A stretch of 8,982 nt of DNA from QHXN01 sp040509515. GTDB taxonomy: Bacteria; Acidobacteriota; Blastocatellia; Pyrinomonadales; Pyrinomonadaceae. The number at the start of each line of letters is the position of its first letter. Within the stretch, counting starts at the first letter, position 1. Shown one piece after another: positions 6,694-8,982 of the stretch. The position numbers were made by a program, and so were the translations under genes. The DNA lies in the NCBI GenBank assembly GCA_040509515.1, contig JBEVKV010000450.1:1-8982 (forward strand), read 5' to 3'. The notes below the pieces were generated by a model. The model ran no database searches. It was given only the letters and a program-made list of their open reading frames with translations, and was not told the origin of the DNA.

Positions 6694-7593
6694 ATGACCG
6701 GCACGCGAACAGTCGCCGAGACTTCACTCCCCGGGCTCAGGCTCGCGCGGCGCGGCAAGGTGCGCGACGTTTACGAGGTCGACGACGCTCACCTGCTCAT
6801 CGTCGCCACCGACCGCATCTCCGCCTTCGACTGCGTCCTCCCGACGCAGATCGAGCGCAAGGGCGAAGTGCTCACGGCGCTCTCGCGCTTCTGGTTCGGC
6901 CGCCTCGCCTCGATTGTCCCGAACCACCTCGTCACCACCGAAGTCGAGCGGATGCCGGAGGCGTTGCGTGCCTCCGCCGACATCCTGCGCGGCCGCTCGA
7001 TGCTCGTGCGCCGGACGGAGGTCTTCCCCGTCGAGTGCGTCGTGCGCGGCTACCTCGCGGGCTCGGGCTGGAAGGACTACCTCGCCACGGGCGAGGTCTG
7101 CGGCCACCGCTTGCCCGAAGCCTTGCGCGAGTCGGACAAGCTGCCCGAGCCGATCTTCACGCCCGCGACTAAGGCCGAAGAGGGGCACGACGAGAACATC
7201 AGCGAGGCGCGCATGAGCGAAATTCTGGGCGTCGAGACGACCGAACGCTTGCGCGACACCGCGCTCGCGCTCTACCACGAGGCCGAAACGTACGCGCGCG
7301 GCCGGGGCATCATCATCGCCGACACCAAATTCGAGTTCGGGCTCGACCCCGCGGGACAAATCCTGCTCATCGACGAGGCGCTGACGCCCGACTCTTCGCG
7401 CTTCTGGCCGGCGGAAGCCTACGAGCCGGGTCACTCGCAGCCCTCCTTCGACAAGCAGTTCGTGCGCGACTACCTCGAAACGCTCGACTGGGACAAGCGG
7501 CCGCCCGCGCCGCCACTCCCGCCCGAAGTCGCCGCCGCCACGACCGACCGCTACCTCGAAGCCTACCGGCTACTCATCGGGAAGGAGTTGTGA
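6694..7593 (+). CDS. purC: Phosphoribosylaminoimidazole-succinocarboxamide synthase (SAICAR synthase)
   Basis: This enzyme joins aspartate to carboxyaminoimidazole ribonucleotide with ATP, giving SAICAR in cytoplasmic de novo purine synthesis. The 299-residue length fits the longer, yeast-like form rather than the ~240-residue E. coli form. Family motifs are all present in order: GKVRDVY (21-27), ATDRISAFD (38-46), VVRGYLAGSGWKDY (116-129), PIFTPATKAEEGHDENIS (153-170), IADTKFEFG (208-216) and DEALTPDSSRFW (227-238). The ATG at 6694 gives the usual short N-terminus, but there is no recognisable Shine-Dalgarno; repeat copy C ends just upstream. A second repeat family begins immediately after the TGA stop. 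No other purine gene is in the window, but a CvpA-family gene follows, a protein class linked to purF in E. coli. Confidence 0.98.
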   Translation: MTGTRTVAETSLPGLRLARRGKVRDVYEVDDAHLLIVATDRISAFDCVLPTQIERKGEVLTALSRFWFGRLASIVPNHLVTTEVERMPEALRASADILRGRSMLVRRTEVFPVECVVRGYLAGSGWKDYLATGEVCGHRLPEALRESDKLPEPIFTPATKAEEGHDENISEARMSEILGVETTERLRDTALALYHEAETYARGRGIIIADTKFEFGLDPAGQILLIDEALTPDSSRFWPAEAYEPGHSQPSFDKQFVRDYLETLDWDKRPPAPPLPPEVAAATTDRYLEAYRLLIGKEL

Positions 7594-7628
7594 ACAGTAG
7601 ACAGAAGTCAGTAGACAGTAGTCAGTAG
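7594..7628 (+). repeat. Heptamer repeat family 2, left arm (five units)
   Basis: Five contiguous 7-base units fit [A/T]CAG[T/A]AG: ACAGTAG, ACAGAAG, TCAGTAG, ACAGTAG, TCAGTAG. The array begins at the base after the purC stop codon. Its first three units are the exact reverse complement of the right arm. Confidence 0.94.
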
Positions 7629-7686
7629 CGCTCCGCGCCACGGCACCGACTTTGACACCCGCACAGTACGTGTAGCGAAGGTTTTT

Positions 7687-7707
7687 CTACTGACTTCTGT
7701 CTACTGT
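7687..7707 (-). repeat. Heptamer repeat family 2, right arm (three units)
   Basis: CTACTGA, CTTCTGT and CTACTGT form three heptamers that are perfectly complementary to 7594-7614. Including one flanking base the inverted repeat is 22 bp, with a 72-base interior. The arm ends six bases before the cvpA ATG and takes the place where a ribosome-binding site would be expected. Confidence 0.94.
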
Positions 7708-7713
7708 TTTCCC

Positions 7714-8274
7714 ATGACTGTCTTCGACCTGTTCGTGCTCGCAATCATGTGTGCGTCCGTGGCGGCGGGCGCACTGCGCGGGTTTGTGCGGGCGCTCATC
7801 ACGAGCGTGGGGCTCGCGGCCGGGTTCGTCGTGGCAACGCACACTTACAAGGCGGCGGGCGGCTTCCTGCGCGGGTTCGGTCTGGTCGAATCAGTCGAGG
7901 CCGCGCACGCCGCGGGCTTTCTGCTGATGGTGGGCGTGGCGCTGGCGGGCGGGTTCGTCCTCGGCGCGACGGCGCGCGCGGGGCTCAGGCGCGCGCGGCT
8001 CGAATGGTTCGACCGCGTGCTCGGCGCGGGCTTCGGCTTCGTGCGCGGCGCGGCGGTCTGCTCGGTCGTCTACCTCGCGCTGACGGCCTTCCCCGTCCGG
8101 CTCGAATCGGTCACGCGGGCGAGCACAGGCCCCGCGCTCGCGGAGGGCGCGCGCCTCCTCGCACTCTGCACTTCCGAAGACGTGCGGGCGCGTTTCCTCG
8201 CGCAGTACGAGCAGCTTTTCGCGCGAACGTCCGGCGTCCGCGAGGGAATCCACCGGCCATTGAAAGTTTATTAA
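7714..8274 (+). CDS. cvpA: CvpA-family inner-membrane protein
   Basis: This 186-residue protein has four predicted membrane helices (~3-20, 24-43, 64-86, 104-125) and a cytoplasmic-looking C-terminal tail. The N-terminal FDLFVLAI...GALRGFVR and the WFDRVLGAGFGFVRGAA segment (98-114) are typical of the CvpA / colicin V production family. The E. coli member is needed for colicin V secretion and envelope stress resistance; its biochemical activity is not established. It follows purC after a repeat-filled 120-base gap and is 22 bases ahead of a Fis-type regulator gene, suggesting a two-gene unit. No Shine-Dalgarno precedes the ATG at 7714, where an inverted heptamer repeat ends. The family assignment is good and the precise role is unknown. 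Confidence 0.87.
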   Translation: MTVFDLFVLAIMCASVAAGALRGFVRALITSVGLAAGFVVATHTYKAAGGFLRGFGLVESVEAAHAAGFLLMVGVALAGGFVLGATARAGLRRARLEWFDRVLGAGFGFVRGAAVCSVVYLALTAFPVRLESVTRASTGPALAEGARLLALCTSEDVRARFLAQYEQLFARTSGVREGIHRPLKVY

Positions 8275-8296
8275 GCAGACGGACGGAGCCACCCCC

Positions 8297-8563
8297 ATGC
8301 CAATGCGCGCCCGACTCGAATCCCTGATCGACGAAATGCTCGACGGCCAGATCATGCTCGACGAGGCCCTCGAAGAGTTCGAGAAGCTCTACATCCAGAA
8401 GGCGCTCGCGCGCCACAAAGAGCACCTCTCGCGCACGGCCGCCACGCTCGGCATCCACCGCAACACCCTCTCCAAGCGCGTCGCGGGCTACCGCACGCAG
8501 GAGCGCGCCGCCGCCAACAACAACCACCGCCCACGCAAGACGGCCGCCCGCGGCAAACGCTAA
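8297..8563 (+). CDS. Small Fis-type helix-turn-helix protein
   Basis: This is an 88-residue protein. After a short N-terminal helical region (MRARLESLIDEMLDGQIML), residues ~26-62 form the Fis-type HTH (HTH_8) also found at the C-terminus of sigma-54 activators: EFEKLYIQKALARHKEHLSR then TAATLGIHRNTLSKRV. The recognition helix GIHRNTLSKRV is canonical. There is no receiver or AAA+ domain, so it is a stand-alone DNA-binding or nucleoid-associated protein rather than an NtrC-type activator. GGAG at 8285-8288 precedes the ATG by eight bases. The C-terminus is basic (NHRPRKTAARGKR). Just past the stop the +1 frame continues as a Lys/Ala/Pro-rich heptapeptide series, so the present stop may result from a one-base frameshift that removed a long tail. 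Confidence 0.85.
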   Translation: MPMRARLESLIDEMLDGQIMLDEALEEFEKLYIQKALARHKEHLSRTAATLGIHRNTLSKRVAGYRTQERAAANNNHRPRKTAARGKR

Positions 8564-8879
8564 AACCCCAACCCCGAACGCGAAACCGCCGCCGGCGGCC
8601 ATAAAAACACCGTCCGCAACCGCAAAATCTACGTTCCCACCTGCGAAATCTCCCCCGGCAGCCGTCGAGAAGCCGTCAGCAAGTGTTTAGAGGCCGTCAG
8701 CAGATGTTGAGACGGCTTCAGCAGGTGTAGAGATTGCAAAAGCATACATAAAAACCCCATCAGCATGTGTAGAGACGCCGTCAGCAGGTGTAGAGAAGGC
8801 TTCAGCGTTAATAAAATTCATCTTGGCGGCGATTGAATTAATAATACTAATGGAAAAGACGACCTCAGCGGTTGTCTAA
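8553..8879 (+). pseudogene. Out-of-frame heptapeptide-repeat tail, possibly lost from the Fis-type protein
   Basis: Read in the +1 frame relative to the Fis-type gene, bases 8553-8867 give fifteen consecutive heptapeptides, then AVV and a TAA at 8877-8879. Examples are ANAKTPT, AAIKTPS, AAVEKPS, ADVETAS, AYIKTPS, ACVETPS, AGVEKAS. Position 1 is Ala in 12 of 15 and position 4 is Lys or Glu in 14 of 15. The one exception is a TAG at 8688-8690, a single change from the GAG found at that place in neighbouring units. Skipping one base near 8558 would join the Fis-type reading frame smoothly to this series (RGK then AKTPT). The composition recalls histone-H1-like Lys/Ala/Pro tails such as AlgP, but more acidic later on. 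No independent start codon or ribosome-binding site is seen. It could instead be a non-coding 21-base minisatellite. Confidence 0.5.
8672..8797 (+). repeat. 21-base tandem repeat (core TCAGCAGGTGTAGAGA)
   Basis: Units start every 21 bases at 8672, 8693, 8714, 8735 (strongly diverged), 8756 and 8777. Five of six share a TCAGCA core followed by a GTGTAGAGA-like segment. Weaker units continue in the same register upstream (8588, 8609, 8651) and a half unit follows at 8798. The period equals seven codons and the array underlies the heptapeptide series. Confidence 0.85.
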
Positions 8880-8930
8880 TTTTTATGGTTGCAGCGTGTC
8901 GTGAGAAGGCGGGGTGTTACTTGATACGGC

Positions 8931-8968
8931 GAGGCCGCGCACGCCCCCTACCAAGCGTGCGCGGCCTC
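8931..8968 (+). terminator. Perfect 14-bp GC-rich stem-loop, terminator-like
   Basis: Bases 8931-8944 and 8955-8968 are exact reverse complements (GAGGCCGCGCACGC) around a ten-base loop. The stem is strong enough to stop or pause transcription from the cvpA-fis side, but TCTGCCCC follows instead of a U tract, so it is not a classical intrinsic terminator. The rest of 8880-8982 shows no gene that I can support. Confidence 0.5.
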
Positions 8969-8982
8969 TCTGCCCCGGCGTG

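Noticed and set aside
6724..7434. Minus-strand open frame of 236 codons opposite purC
   Set aside because: It is a pure shadow of purC, which has every family motif.
7652..7680. TTGACA in the purC-cvpA gap as a promoter for cvpA
   Set aside because: The -35 match is perfect, but the base positions 16-18 downstream (GCGAAG region) give no acceptable -10 hexamer.
8609..8806. CRISPR or iteron origin from the 21-base repeat
   Set aside because: Units are contiguous without spacers, the period is a multiple of three with a sustained heptapeptide pattern, and no replication gene is nearby.

Overview
The window is GC-rich bacterial chromosome. I infer Acidobacteriota, probably a Blastocatellia-like lineage, from three things: the envelope proteins joining an AMIN-like domain to HEAT repeats, the small Fis-type protein behind a CvpA-family gene, and the heptamer-rich intergenic gaps. 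This taxonomic call is an inference and no rRNA is present to test it. Seven protein genes are supported. Six are complete and one runs off the left edge.

Left half (1-5705, all minus strand). Reading in the direction of transcription there is an OmpR/PhoB-type response regulator with no partner kinase in view. Next comes an 820-residue protein with a signal segment, an AMIN-like periplasmic domain, a transmembrane helix and cytoplasmic HEAT repeats. Last is a second protein of the same layout with a much longer repetitive, disordered linker, cut by the window edge just as its C-terminal module begins. The two large proteins look like paralogues: layout and topology match, and 39 residues align without gaps. 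Each of the three genes has a plausible sigma-70-type promoter on the minus strand, so they may be transcribed separately as well as together.

Right half (5988-8563, all plus strand). In order: a DinB-like four-helix-bundle protein, PurC (SAICAR synthase of purine synthesis), a CvpA-family membrane protein, and a small Fis-type helix-turn-helix protein. The last two are 22 bases apart and probably co-transcribed.

Repeats. The gaps around purC are filled by two unrelated families of degenerate 7-base tandem repeats (TGAACCG type and ACAGTAG type), both arranged as inverted pairs. One copy forms the last codons and the stop codon of the DinB-like gene. Others sit directly after the purC stop and directly before the cvpA start.

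Right end. After the Fis-type gene, about 330 bases read in the +1 frame as some 15 consecutive heptapeptides (Ala-x-Val/Ile/Ala-Lys/Glu-x-Pro-Ser type). One in-frame TAG interrupts them. This looks like a lost, out-of-frame, histone-tail-like extension of the Fis-type protein, or a 21-base minisatellite. It is the most unusual signal in the window. A perfect 14-bp GC-rich stem-loop follows near the right edge.
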